Shown: one piece after another, positions 52,990-60,849 of the stretch
Layout: each line of letters opens with the position of its first letter
How positions within the stretch are numbered: position 1 is the stretch's first letter
Assembly (NCBI RefSeq): GCF_012849375.1
Contig: NZ_CP051684.1
Coordinates: 3,472,001 to 3,536,000, forward strand
Reading direction: 5' to 3'
Length of the DNA stretch: 64,000 nt
From: Duganella dendranthematis
GTDB lineage: Bacteria; Pseudomonadota; Gammaproteobacteria; Burkholderiales; Burkholderiaceae_D
Program-made: the position numbers and the translations under genes
Notes under the pieces: generated by a model
Databases searched by the model: none
Seen by the model: only the letters and a program-made list of their open reading frames with translations
What the model was told of the DNA's origin: nothing

Positions 52990-53021
52990 GGCGGGCCGTT
53001 TTATACGGACAACGGCCCGCC
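52990..53021 (+). terminator. Strong GC hairpin between DUF475 and terD
   Basis: GGCGGGCCGTT and AACGGCCCGCC form a perfect 11-bp stem with a 10-base loop, 9 bases after the stop. No T-run follows, so termination may be partial or it may stabilise the upstream message. Confidence 0.55.
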
Positions 53022-53064
53022 GCCTTGTAGTACCTAGTCCGGTTTTCATTTAAGGAGCATCAAA

Positions 53065-53640
53065 ATGGCAATCAGTCTGCAAAAAGGCGGCAACGTTAAT
53101 CTGAGCAAGGAGGCCCCTGGCCTGTCGAAAGTCACGGTCGGCCTGGGTTGGGACGTGCGTTCCACCGACGGCAATGCTTTCGACCTGGACGGCTCGGCTT
53201 TCCTGCTGAAAGTAGACGGCAAGGTCCGCAATGACAGCGACTTCATCTTCTACAACAACCTGAAATCGACCGACCAGTCGGTGGCCCACTCGGGCGACAA
53301 CCGCACCGGCGCCGGCGATGGCGACGACGAAACCGTCACCATCGACCTGACCAAGGTGCCGGCCGATGTGGAACGCATCGCGATCTGCGTCACCATCCAC
53401 GAGGGTGACGCCCGCAAGCAGAATTTCGGCCAGGTGCAGAAGGCGTTCATCCGCACCATCAATGCCGGCAGCAATACCGAAATCGCCCGCTACGACCTGT
53501 CGGAAGACGGTTCGACCGAGTCGGCGATGATCTTCGGCGAGGTGTATCGCAATGGCGCCGACTGGAAGTTCAAGGCCGTCGGCCAGGGCTTCAAGGGCGG
53601 CCTCGGTCCGCTGGCCGCCTCGTTCGGCGTCGGCGTTTAA
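53065..53640 (+). CDS. TerD family protein
   Basis: Calcium-binding stress protein of the TerD/TerZ family (191 residues). Features: [20 protein letters not shown] start, [20 protein letters not shown], and the paired calcium-site sequence [26 protein letters not shown] lies 8 bases before the ATG. It forms a cluster with an AIM24-like gene and a second TerD gene. Associated with tellurite and other stress resistance; biochemical role is unclear. Confidence 0.94.
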   Translation: MAISLQKGGNVNLSKEAPGLSKVTVGLGWDVRSTDGNAFDLDGSAFLLKVDGKVRNDSDFIFYNNLKSTDQSVAHSGDNRTGAGDGDDETVTIDLTKVPADVERIAICVTIHEGDARKQNFGQVQKAFIRTINAGSNTEIARYDLSEDGSTESAMIFGEVYRNGADWKFKAVGQGFKGGLGPLAASFGVGV

Positions 53641-53664
53641 CTTGATCTGAAAGGACTCGCAATC

Positions 53665-54363
53665 ATGCCTGTATTTACCATCACCGGCGACGTCGATCCA
53701 TTTCTGCATGTGTCGATGCGCCAGGGAGAAAAAATCTACTGCGAATCGGGCGCCATGGTGATGATGGAAGCGGCGCTGGACTTGAAGGGCAAGGTTACCG
53801 GCGGCATCGGCGCGGCCATCATGCGGCGCTTCGCCAACGGCGAGTCCTTCTTCCAGCAGCACATCGAGGCGGTGCGCGGCGACGGCGATTGCCTGCTGTC
53901 GCCAACCCTGCCCGGCGCGATGCAGACGCTGGATCTCGGCAACCAGCAGTACATGCTGAGCGACGGCGCGTTTGTCGCCGCCACCTCCGGCGTGGAACTG
54001 AAGGTGCGCACACAAAGCCTGGGCAACGCGCTGTTCGCGGGCAGCGGCGGTTTCTTCATCACCGAAACCAGCGGCGTCGGCCAGGCCGTGGTGTCGGGCT
54101 TCGGTTCGATCTCGCAGCTGGAGGTGGAACCGGGGCGCGATGTCATCATCGACAACTCGCACGTGGTGGCCTGGGATAGCGCGCTGCGCTACGAGATCTC
54201 GGTGACCACCGGCGGCAACAGCGGCTTCCTCAGCAATCTGGTGAACAGCCAGACCAGCGGGGAAGGCATGGTGCTGCGCTTCTCGGGCAAGGGCAAGATT
54301 TTGATCTGCTCGCGCAACAGCGCCTCGCTGCAAGCCTGGCTGACGCGTCAGTCGGCATCGTAA
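53665..54363 (+). CDS. AIM24 family protein (TIGR00266)
   Basis: 232-residue beta-rich protein of the AIM24/TIGR00266 family: FLHVSMRQGEKIYCESGAMV at the start, GGIGAAIMRRFANGESFFQQ, and the C-terminal EISVTTGGNSGFLSNLVNSQ followed by GEGMVLRFSGKGK. Function is unknown, but the family is repeatedly found beside terD genes, as here. AAAGGA precedes the ATG. Confidence 0.9.
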   Translation: MPVFTITGDVDPFLHVSMRQGEKIYCESGAMVMMEAALDLKGKVTGGIGAAIMRRFANGESFFQQHIEAVRGDGDCLLSPTLPGAMQTLDLGNQQYMLSDGAFVAATSGVELKVRTQSLGNALFAGSGGFFITETSGVGQAVVSGFGSISQLEVEPGRDVIIDNSHVVAWDSALRYEISVTTGGNSGFLSNLVNSQTSGEGMVLRFSGKGKILICSRNSASLQAWLTRQSAS

Positions 54364-54379
54364 AATTTAAGGAGTCAAC

Positions 54380-54961
54380 ATGACAGTCAATTTAAGCAAG
54401 GGCCAGAAAATCTCTCTGGAGAAGGAAGCCGGCGGCGCGCTGGGCCGCGTCACCATGGGTCTCGGTTGGGACGCCATCAAGAGCAAGGGTTTCCTCGGCT
54501 TCGGTTCCAAGACCGAAGCGGTCGACCTGGACGCTTCGTGCGTGATGTTCGACGAAGGCCATCGTCCGGTGGATGTGATCTTCTTCCGTCAGCTGAAAAG
54601 CAAGGACGGCAGCGTGGTTCACACCGGCGACAACCGCACCGGCGCCGGCGATGGCGATGATGAGCAGATCAACGTCGACCTGAACGCGGTGCCGTCGCAG
54701 ATCAAGAGCCTGGTGTTCACGGTGAACAGCTTCACCGGCCAGACCTTTGCGCAGGTGGAGAATGCGTATTGCCGTTTGCTGGATGCGGCGAGCGGCAAGG
54801 AAGTGGCGCGCTTCAATCTGTCGGTGCAGGGACCGCACTCGGCGCAGATCATGGCCAAGATCTACCGTCATAACGGCGAGTGGAAGATGCATGCCATCGG
54901 CGAGAACGGCAACGGGCGGACCTTTGATGACCTGCTGCCGCAGATCGCGACCCACCTCTAA
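54380..54961 (+). CDS. TerD family protein (second copy)
   Basis: 193-residue TerD paralogue: VNLSKGQKISLEKEAGGALG start, MGLGWDAIKSKGFLGFGSKT, VDLDASCVMFDEGHRPVDVI and the calcium-binding [20 protein letters not shown]. It has the longer loop (KSKGFLGFGSK) found in TerE/TerZ-type members, which the copy at 53065 lacks. AAGGAG precedes the ATG. A strong terminator ends the cluster 25 bases later. Confidence 0.94.
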   Translation: MTVNLSKGQKISLEKEAGGALGRVTMGLGWDAIKSKGFLGFGSKTEAVDLDASCVMFDEGHRPVDVIFFRQLKSKDGSVVHTGDNRTGAGDGDDEQINVDLNAVPSQIKSLVFTVNSFTGQTFAQVENAYCRLLDAASGKEVARFNLSVQGPHSAQIMAKIYRHNGEWKMHAIGENGNGRTFDDLLPQIATHL

Positions 54962-54985
54962 TAATCATCCTCGGCTGTAGCTTTG

Positions 54986-55024
54986 GGCGGAGCACTGTAC
55001 CGGCAGTGCCCCGCCTTTTTTTTT
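54986..55024 (+). terminator. Intrinsic terminator of the terD cluster
   Basis: GGCGGAGCACTG and CAGTGCCCCGCC pair over 12 positions with one mismatch around a 6-base loop. Nine T residues follow immediately. This is a strong Rho-independent terminator. Confidence 0.92.
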
Positions 55025-55063
55025 GCAGATGGCACCGGCGCAACCCGCACACCGCTGCGGCCA

Positions 55064-55091
55064 GGGTCTGACCCCGTACGGGGTCAGACCC
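55064..55091. repeat. Paired GGGTCNGACCC palindrome, copy 3
   Basis: GGGTCTGACCC and GGGTCAGACCC flank the self-complementary CGTACG, so the whole element is an almost perfect inverted repeat. It lies between the terD terminator and the porin stop codon, again at a convergent 3' end. Confidence 0.82.
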
Positions 55092-55103
55092 TTTCGTTCG
55101 GGG

Positions 55104-56423
55104 TTAGAACGAGTGACGCAGGCCGACGCTGAACATGGTGGTGCGGGCGTCGATGTTCTGGCCGGCGCCGGAGAACAGCGGCACTTCCTGCGTGCCCAGC
55201 GGGATCAGGATCGCGCCAGGACCGCCAGCCAGCGGCAATGGCGTGGCGCTGCTGACCACCGTCTTGCCCCGCTTGTCCTTGATGCCGCCAAAGCGGCTGT
55301 ACACCGCGGTGCGCTTGGAGAAGTTGTAGTCCACGCCCAGCATCAGGCCACGGTCTTTGCCTTCGGTGTAGTTGGTGAAGCGGGTGTCGAGGAAGATCGC
55401 GCTCAGGTCGAACAGGCCGATCGGATGCTTGAGCGTTGCGGTCCAGGTGCGCACTTTCGGATCGGTGTTGCCGCGCAGCGAGAACTTGGCTTCGTGGCCG
55501 CCAATCGCAATCGAGGTGCCGACGCCAGGGATGGTGTATTTCACCGCGCCCATGTAGGAGCTGAATTTCTCGCCGATGAACAGCGGCACCAGCGTGGTGC
55601 CCGACACCACGCCGATCGGCACGTTGTCGAAGTTGTTGCGGTGGTAGGACGCCAGCGCGACGATATTGTCTGCGCGGTAGGCCAGCAGCGCGCCGGCAGT
55701 CTTGCCGCGGCCGCTGGCGGTTTCCGCGCCAGCGGTCTGGCCGCCGACGATCTGGCCGGTGGTGCCGGTCGCTACCGGCGTCGAGGCGGTGGCTGTGGCG
55801 CGTGCGGCGCTGATGCCGGTGCCGATGCCGGAGTTGGTGGCGTAGGAGACGATCGCCGTGATCGGTCCCTGCTTGATCGCATAGCTGAGCTGATTGTCCT
55901 GCCACGTCTGTACGGTGTTAACCACCAGGCCGGCGCCGAAGAAGTCGGTGCTGCCCAGGGCTTCCGGTGTCACCAGGTAGTAGCCGATCAGCATCGGGCT
56001 GGCCTGGCGGCCAGCCTTGATTTCGCCTACCGGCGTGGTCAGGCCCACATACGCCTGGCGGCCGAACAGACGGTTGTCGTTGGCAAGGCCGCCGTTGTCG
56101 ATGGTGATGCCGCCTTCCAGCACGAACAGGCCGCGATAGCCGCCGCCCAGATCTTCCACGCCTTTAAAACCGATATTGCTCTGGCGCGTGTGCGACGGGC
56201 TCAGCCGCGTGGTGACGCTGGCCGGCGCGGCGATGCTGTTGGGAACGGGCGTGGTGCCGCTGACGCCAAATACGGTGCCCTGGACGTTGCCCTGGCTTTT
56301 GTCGATCCGGTCCAGCCCGACATCGAGCGTGCCGTAAATGGTGACGGAAGATTGCGCGGCGGCTTGGCCGGCGAACAAGGCGAGTGCAGTCAAGCACGCT
56401 GCGGATGCGGCGGTTCTCTTCAT
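55104..56423 (-). CDS. Gram-negative porin (general diffusion type)
   Basis: Outer-membrane beta-barrel of 439 residues. Signal peptide MKRTAASAACLTALALFAGQ with cleavage after AAAQ, then SSVTIYGTLDVGLDR, the typical first strand of beta-proteobacterial porins; the last residues VGLRHSF end with Phe for BAM recognition. GGAG upstream of 56423 sets the start. The protein is longer than the usual 330-390 residues, partly through an Ala/Thr/Gly-rich surface loop after GTGISAARATATAS. Conducts small solutes; selectivity unknown. Confidence 0.93.
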   Translation of the reverse strand: MKRTAASAACLTALALFAGQAAAQSSVTIYGTLDVGLDRIDKSQGNVQGTVFGVSGTTPVPNSIAAPASVTTRLSPSHTRQSNIGFKGVEDLGGGYRGLFVLEGGITIDNGGLANDNRLFGRQAYVGLTTPVGEIKAGRQASPMLIGYYLVTPEALGSTDFFGAGLVVNTVQTWQDNQLSYAIKQGPITAIVSYATNSGIGTGISAARATATASTPVATGTTGQIVGGQTAGAETASGRGKTAGALLAYRADNIVALASYHRNNFDNVPIGVVSGTTLVPLFIGEKFSSYMGAVKYTIPGVGTSIAIGGHEAKFSLRGNTDPKVRTWTATLKHPIGLFDLSAIFLDTRFTNYTEGKDRGLMLGVDYNFSKRTAVYSRFGGIKDKRGKTVVSSATPLPLAGGPGAILIPLGTQEVPLFSGAGQNIDARTTMFSVGLRHSF

Positions 56424-56527
56424 GTGGTTTGTCTCCGATATTTTTGGTTGTGTTCGGTAGCTCGACTCTATAGCAGTCCCGACAAAATGGCACGAGTGTT
56501 CGCATAATTCGTGGCTGGAATAACACA

Positions 56528-56562
56528 CTTGCAAATGCGAAGCTACGCTAGCGTTTTGCAAG
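56528..56562. promoter_or_regulatory. Nested inverted repeat upstream of the DHA2 efflux gene
   Basis: Outer arms CTTGCAAA and TTTGCAAG (8 bp) enclose an inner GCTA-cgc-TAGC, ending 72 bases before the start at 56635. It may be an operator for an efflux repressor or a leader hairpin. No regulator gene is adjacent. Confidence 0.35.
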
Positions 56563-56634
56563 CCGTTGTGCGCGCACGCGGCACATGCGGCAGAATGTCG
56601 GGCATTGAATTCAATGCGGCAAAAAAGGCGGCTT

Positions 56635-58053
56635 ATGCAAAGCAGTACGCAGTCGCCGGTCAACAGCAAGTGGATCGCCTTGCTGGTGGCCGGCGCGTTT
56701 TTTATGGAGAACCTGGACGGCACGGTGATCACCACGGCGGTGCCGGATATCGCGCACTCGTTCGGCGTGGCGCCGCTGGCGTTGAACATCGGCGTCAGCG
56801 CCTACTTGCTGACGCTGGGCGTGTTCATTCCGATCAGCGGCTGGGTGGCCGAGCGCTTCGGCGCGCGCCGCGTGTTTGCGGCGGCGCTGGCGATCTTCAC
56901 GCTGGCGTCGGTGTTGTGCGGCATGGCCAACAGCCTGAGCGAATTCGTCTGGCTGCGCGTGCTGCAAGGCGTGGGCGGGGCGATGATGGTGCCGGTCGGC
57001 CGTCTCGTCGTGCTGAACAACACGCCGAAGGAAAAACTGATCTCGGTGATCGCCACGCTGACCTGGCCGGCGCTGGTGGCGCCGGTGCTGGGACCTCCGG
57101 TCGGCGGCTTCATCACCAGCTATGCATCGTGGCGCTGGATTTTTTATCTGAACCTGCCGCTGGGCGTGATCGCGCTGGTGCTGGCGTGGTGGCTGATTCC
57201 CGACCAGCGCGCCGCCGAGCCACGGCCGTTCGACTGGCCCGGCTTTCTGCTTAGCGGCAGCGCCTTGCTGTTGCTGACCTGGGGCGCGGAAGTGGTCGGC
57301 GGCCAGCATCCGGACTGGCGGGAGGCGGGCGCTTGCCTCGTCGCCGGCGCGCTGTTGCTGGCAGCTTTGGGCTGGCATCTGAAGCGCGCCGCGCACCCGC
57401 TGATCGACCTGTCGTCGCTGGCGATACCAACGTTCTCCATCACGATCATCGGCGGCTCGTTGTTCCGCATGGCGATTGGCGCCGTGCCGTTTTTGCTGCC
57501 ACTGATGTTCCAGCTGGGCTTCGGCCTGGACGCCTTCCATTCCGGCCTGCTGGTGATCGCCGTCTTCGCCGGCAACCTGATGATGAAGCCGGCCACCACG
57601 CCTCTCATCCGCCGCTTCGGTTTCCGCCCGGTGATTCTGGTCAACGGCCTGGCCAATGTGACCACGCTGGCCGCCTGCGCCTTGCTGACCCCGGCCACGC
57701 CGGTGTGGGTGATCGCCGCCGTGCTGTTTGCTGGTGGCCTGACGCGTTCGATGCAGTTCAGCGCGCTCAACACGATAGCCTTCGCCGATGTGCCGCAGAA
57801 GCGTATGGCGGCCGCCAACACCTTGTTCAGCACCGCGTTCCAGGTGGCGCTGGGCCTCGGCGTGGCGCTGGGTGCGAGCGGCGTGCGCCTGGGCCATTGG
57901 AGCGCGCAGCAGCTCGGCATCGGCGACTGGACGGCCATCGATTACCGGCTGGCGTTCCTGCTGGTGGCGCTGGTCAGCCTGCTCGGTCTGGCCGATGCGT
58001 TGCGTCTTAGCCCCAACGCCGGCGAGCAAGTTGCAAGGGGCGCCGCCCGTTAA
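56635..58053 (+). CDS. MFS transporter, DHA2 drug:H+ antiporter family
   Basis: Fourteen-helix efflux permease of the EmrB/QacA group. Helix 1 carries FFMENLDGTVITTAVPDIAH (motif D1), then ERFGARRVFAAALAIF (motif A) and VLQGVGGAMMVPVGRLVVL (motif B), with PVLGPPVGGFITSYASWRWI (motif C, antiporter). The start at 56635 (MQSSTQSPVNSKW) has AAGG upstream and gives 472 residues; the frame extends earlier without conserved sequence. Substrate unknown. Confidence 0.92.
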   Translation: MQSSTQSPVNSKWIALLVAGAFFMENLDGTVITTAVPDIAHSFGVAPLALNIGVSAYLLTLGVFIPISGWVAERFGARRVFAAALAIFTLASVLCGMANSLSEFVWLRVLQGVGGAMMVPVGRLVVLNNTPKEKLISVIATLTWPALVAPVLGPPVGGFITSYASWRWIFYLNLPLGVIALVLAWWLIPDQRAAEPRPFDWPGFLLSGSALLLLTWGAEVVGGQHPDWREAGACLVAGALLLAALGWHLKRAAHPLIDLSSLAIPTFSITIIGGSLFRMAIGAVPFLLPLMFQLGFGLDAFHSGLLVIAVFAGNLMMKPATTPLIRRFGFRPVILVNGLANVTTLAACALLTPATPVWVIAAVLFAGGLTRSMQFSALNTIAFADVPQKRMAAANTLFSTAFQVALGLGVALGASGVRLGHWSAQQLGIGDWTAIDYRLAFLLVALVSLLGLADALRLSPNAGEQVARGAAR

Positions 58054-58068
58054 GGATATAATGTTTCC

Positions 58069-58887
58069 ATGGAAAAACTGAAAGACTTCTCGCAGATCGT
58101 CGAGCAAGCCACACGCGGCGAGCTGGTGTTCCCCACCAGCGTCAACGCCGTGCTGCGCCTGCAACTGGCGCTGGCCGATCCCGATAGCGAGATGGACGAG
58201 GTGATCCGCAAGGTGCTGGCCGAGCCGCTGCTGGCGGCCCGCACTGTGGCGCTGGCCAATGCGGCGGTGTTCAACCGCAGCGGCACGCCGGTGACCAGCG
58301 TGCGCGCAGCGGTGCAGCGGGTCGGCTACCGCAACCTGTACACCATGGCGGCGGCGATGGTGGTGCGCCAGTTCGGCGCCCGCATCCGCGATCCCGAGCT
58401 GCGCCGGCAGGCCGATCAGCTGTGGCGCCACACGGCGCACGTGGCGGCGCTGGCGTATGTGATCGGCCGCAAGCTGACCTCCACCGATCCGGACACCGCG
58501 CTGTTTGCCGGCATCGTGCACGAGGCCGGGGGCTTTTACTTGCTGTCGCGCGCCGACGACATTCCCGGCCTGCTGGACGATCCTGCCGAGTGGATGGGCG
58601 CGGCGCAGGAAATCATCGCCCGCGAGATGATGAAGAAGATGAGCATTCCCGAGCCGGTCAGCCAGGCCATCGTGTCGCTGCGCGGGGCTACGCTGACGCC
58701 GCCGCCGCTGGGCCTGCGCGACACCTTGCTGATCGCCAAACGCCTGGCGCCGGTGCGCTCGCCGTTGGCGGCAGGGCAGGACAGTCCGTCGCTGACCGGT
58801 TTTATCGATGATAACGCGCTGCTCGACCAGATCCTGCTGGAATCGGCCGACGAAGCCGCCTCGATGAGCGCGGCGCTGCTGGTCTAA
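58069..58887 (+). CDS. HDOD domain-containing protein
   Basis: 272-residue HDOD protein, a signalling module related to HD domains but without metal ligands. Conserved text: GELVFPTSVNAVLRLQLALA, LLAARTVALANAAVFNRSG, VRAAVQRVGYRNLYTMAAAM and LFAGIVHEAGGFYLL. No output domain is attached. The ATG at 58069 follows TAAGGA at 11 bases. Roles in motility, c-di-GMP or stress signalling are known for relatives; the exact role here is not evident. Confidence 0.88.
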   Translation: MEKLKDFSQIVEQATRGELVFPTSVNAVLRLQLALADPDSEMDEVIRKVLAEPLLAARTVALANAAVFNRSGTPVTSVRAAVQRVGYRNLYTMAAAMVVRQFGARIRDPELRRQADQLWRHTAHVAALAYVIGRKLTSTDPDTALFAGIVHEAGGFYLLSRADDIPGLLDDPAEWMGAAQEIIAREMMKKMSIPEPVSQAIVSLRGATLTPPPLGLRDTLLIAKRLAPVRSPLAAGQDSPSLTGFIDDNALLDQILLESADEAASMSAALLV

Positions 58888-58895
58888 GCCCTAAT

Positions 58896-58965
58896 TTGTG
58901 GCAAAAATGATGTTGTAGATATAATGCACGCGCCAATCCGTGTATCCTTATAGTCGTCATACAAC
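58896..58965 (+). promoter_or_regulatory. Promoter and operator half-sites of the FadR-type regulator
   Basis: TTGTGG (58896-58901) and TATAAT (58920-58925) at 18-base spacing form a promoter. GTTGTAGAT (58912-58920) overlaps the -10, and GTCATACAAC (58956-58965) lies downstream. The latter 10-mer recurs exactly at 59801 upstream of the kdgD-like gene, indicating autoregulation by the GntR protein. Confidence 0.5.
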
Positions 58966-58977
58966 AACTCAACCGCC

Positions 58978-59718
58978 ATGAATCAGATCGCATCAGTCCC
59001 CGCCGCCGCATTGCCGAAGAAGAAGCACCGCAACCTCGCCCAGGGCGTGGTGGAGAGCTTCACCGGCAGCATCCAGGCCGGCACGCTGAAACCGGGCGAA
59101 AAACTGCCGACCGAGTCGGTCATCATGGAAATGCACGGCGTCAGCCGCACGGTGGTGCGCGAAGCCATTTCGCACCTGCAGGCCGCCGGCCTGGTGCAGA
59201 CCCGCCACGGCATCGGCACCTTTGTGCTGGAGCCGCAGCCGACCAATATCTTTGCCGCCGACACCATCCGCACCATCGGCGACGTGCTGTCGATCCTGGA
59301 GCTGCGCATCAGCCTGGAGACCGAAGCCGCCTGGCTGGCCGCCAGCCGCCGCACCGACGAGCAGGTGACGCTGATGGACGCCGCGCTGAAGCGCATCGTC
59401 TCGGCGCCCAACCGCGCGGTGGCGGTGGAATCGGACAAGGCGTTCCACCTGCTGATCGCGCAGGCCACCGGCAACCGTTATTTTGTCGACATCCTTAGCG
59501 ACTTGGGCAATACCATCATCCCGCGCGCGCGGCTGGATTCGGAGCAGCTGGCGCACGATGATCCGAAAGCCTACCAGGAGCGCGTCAACCGCGAGCATGA
59601 CGATATTTACCATGCCATCCAGCGCAAGGATGCCGAAGCGGCGCGGGCCGCCATGCGCACCCACCTCAGCAACAGCCGCGAGCGCCTGCGTCGCGCGCAA
59701 CAAGAGGTGAGCGCTTAG
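58978..59718 (+). CDS. FadR/GntR family transcriptional regulator (FCD domain)
   Basis: 246-residue GntR regulator. Winged helix: GEKLPTESVIMEMHGVSRTV and REAISHLQAAGLVQTRHGIG. The C-terminal FCD domain has ELRISLETEAAWLAA, DKAFHLLIAQATGN and the metal-site HDDIYHAIQRKDAEAARAAM. It precedes a sugar-acid catabolic cluster by 143 bases, with shared operator half-sites, so it most likely represses that cluster and is relieved by a sugar-acid intermediate (inference from context). Confidence 0.92.
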   Translation: MNQIASVPAAALPKKKHRNLAQGVVESFTGSIQAGTLKPGEKLPTESVIMEMHGVSRTVVREAISHLQAAGLVQTRHGIGTFVLEPQPTNIFAADTIRTIGDVLSILELRISLETEAAWLAASRRTDEQVTLMDAALKRIVSAPNRAVAVESDKAFHLLIAQATGNRYFVDILSDLGNTIIPRARLDSEQLAHDDPKAYQERVNREHDDIYHAIQRKDAEAARAAMRTHLSNSRERLRRAQQEVSA

Positions 59719-59739
59719 CACTGAAATAAGCAACAGCGC

Positions 59740-59776
59740 AGCAAGCGATTGACAGCTTTACGTGAAATCGCTTGCT
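59740..59776. promoter_or_regulatory. 11-bp perfect inverted repeat after the GntR gene
   Basis: AGCAAGCGATT and AATCGCTTGCT flank 15 bases. The right arm overlaps the -35 (TTGCTT) of the promoter at 59772. It could be the 3' end of the regulator transcript or the site of a second regulator. Confidence 0.45.
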
Positions 59777-59810
59777 TCGATCCAGATCTAGTTGTACGAT
59801 GTCATACAAC
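59772..59810 (+). promoter_or_regulatory. Promoter and palindromic operator of the sugar-acid cluster
   Basis: TTGCTT (59772-59777) and TACGAT (59795-59800) are 17 bases apart. The palindrome with arms GTTGTA and TACAAC (59791-59810, inner bases also largely symmetric) covers the -10. A FadR-type repressor bound here would block RNA polymerase. Confidence 0.6.
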
Positions 59811-59861
59811 ACGACGAGATATCGTTCCTCATTTCACCAGACGTTAATATTGGAGACTGTA

Positions 59862-60773
59862 ATGCAACCGAATGACCTGAAAAAAATCCTTTCCTCCGGC
59901 CTGCTGTCGTTCCCTGTAACTGACTTCGACGCGGAAGGCAACTTCAACAAGTCGACCTATGTCAAACGTCTGGAATGGCTGGCCCCATACGGCGCGACCG
60001 CGCTGTTCGCCGCCGGCGGCACCGGCGAGTTCTTCTCGCTGACCCCACAGGAATATCCTGAAATCATCAAGACCGCCGTCGACACCTGCCGTGGCCAGGT
60101 GCCGATCCTGGCTGGCGTCGGTGGTCCGACCCGCGTGGCCGCTGCCTACGCTAAAGAAGCCGAGAAAGCCGGCGCGCAAGGCCTGCTGCTGCTGCCGCAT
60201 TACCTGACCGAAGCGTCGCAAGATGGCCTGATCGAACACGTGGCGGAAGTCTGCAAAGCCACCAACCTGGGCGTAGTGGTCTACAACCGCGCCAATTGCC
60301 GCCTGAGCCCAACCTCGCTGGCGATCCTGGCCGACCGTTGCCCTAACCTGATCGGCTTCAAGGACGGTATCGGCGACATCGAACTGATGGTGTCGATCTG
60401 GCGCAAAATGGGCGACCGCTTCAGCTACCTGGGCGGCCTGCCAACCGCGGAAGTCTACGCCGCAGCCTACAAGGCACTGGGTACCCCGGTGTACTCCTCG
60501 GCCGTGTTCAACTTCATGCCGAAACTGGCGATGGACTTCTACCACGCCGTGGCGTCGGACAACCACGCCGAACAGAACCGCATGATCGACGAATTCTTCC
60601 TGCCATACCTGGACATCCGCAACCGTAAAGCCGGTTACGCCGTGTCGATCGTCAAGGCCGGCGCCAAGCTGGCGGGCTACGATGCCGGTCCGGTGCGCGC
60701 ACCGCTGACCGACCTGACGGGCGAAGAAGTTGAAATGCTGCACAAGCTGATGCTCAAGCAGGGCGCGCAGTAA
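59862..60773 (+). CDS. kdgD: 5-dehydro-4-deoxyglucarate dehydratase family (KdgD-like)
   Basis: DHDPS/NAL-superfamily enzyme that dehydrates and decarboxylates 5-dehydro-4-deoxyglucarate to 2,5-dioxopentanoate. Schiff-base Lys is in [11 protein letters not shown], Tyr in VVYNRANC, and [17 protein letters not shown] at the pyruvate-binding site. Length 303, start at 59862 with GGAG upstream. Related L-2-keto-3-deoxyarabonate dehydratases act on pentose intermediates and look similar. The downstream semialdehyde dehydrogenase fits either substrate since both yield the same product. Confidence 0.88.
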   Translation: MQPNDLKKILSSGLLSFPVTDFDAEGNFNKSTYVKRLEWLAPYGATALFAAGGTGEFFSLTPQEYPEIIKTAVDTCRGQVPILAGVGGPTRVAAAYAKEAEKAGAQGLLLLPHYLTEASQDGLIEHVAEVCKATNLGVVVYNRANCRLSPTSLAILADRCPNLIGFKDGIGDIELMVSIWRKMGDRFSYLGGLPTAEVYAAAYKALGTPVYSSAVFNFMPKLAMDFYHAVASDNHAEQNRMIDEFFLPYLDIRNRKAGYAVSIVKAGAKLAGYDAGPVRAPLTDLTGEEVEMLHKLMLKQGAQ

Positions 60774-60805
60774 TCGGCTAAGCTATAGCACAATAAGCAA
60801 AAATC

Positions 60806-60830
60806 AAAGCGCGGCTTCGTCCGCGCTTTT
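60806..60830 (+). terminator. Hairpin with short T-run between kdgD and the dehydrogenase
   Basis: AAAGCGCGG and CCGCGCTTT form a 9-bp stem with a CTTCGT loop and end in TTTT before CAC. Likely a partial terminator or attenuator that lowers downstream expression relative to kdgD. Confidence 0.7.
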
Positions 60831-60849
60831 CACACATTAAGGAGTCACC

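Noticed and set aside
56611..58521. Open frame of about 640 codons antisense to the DHA2 pump and HDOD gene
   Set aside because: It spans two clear sense genes and reads as Arg/Gln/His-rich noise.
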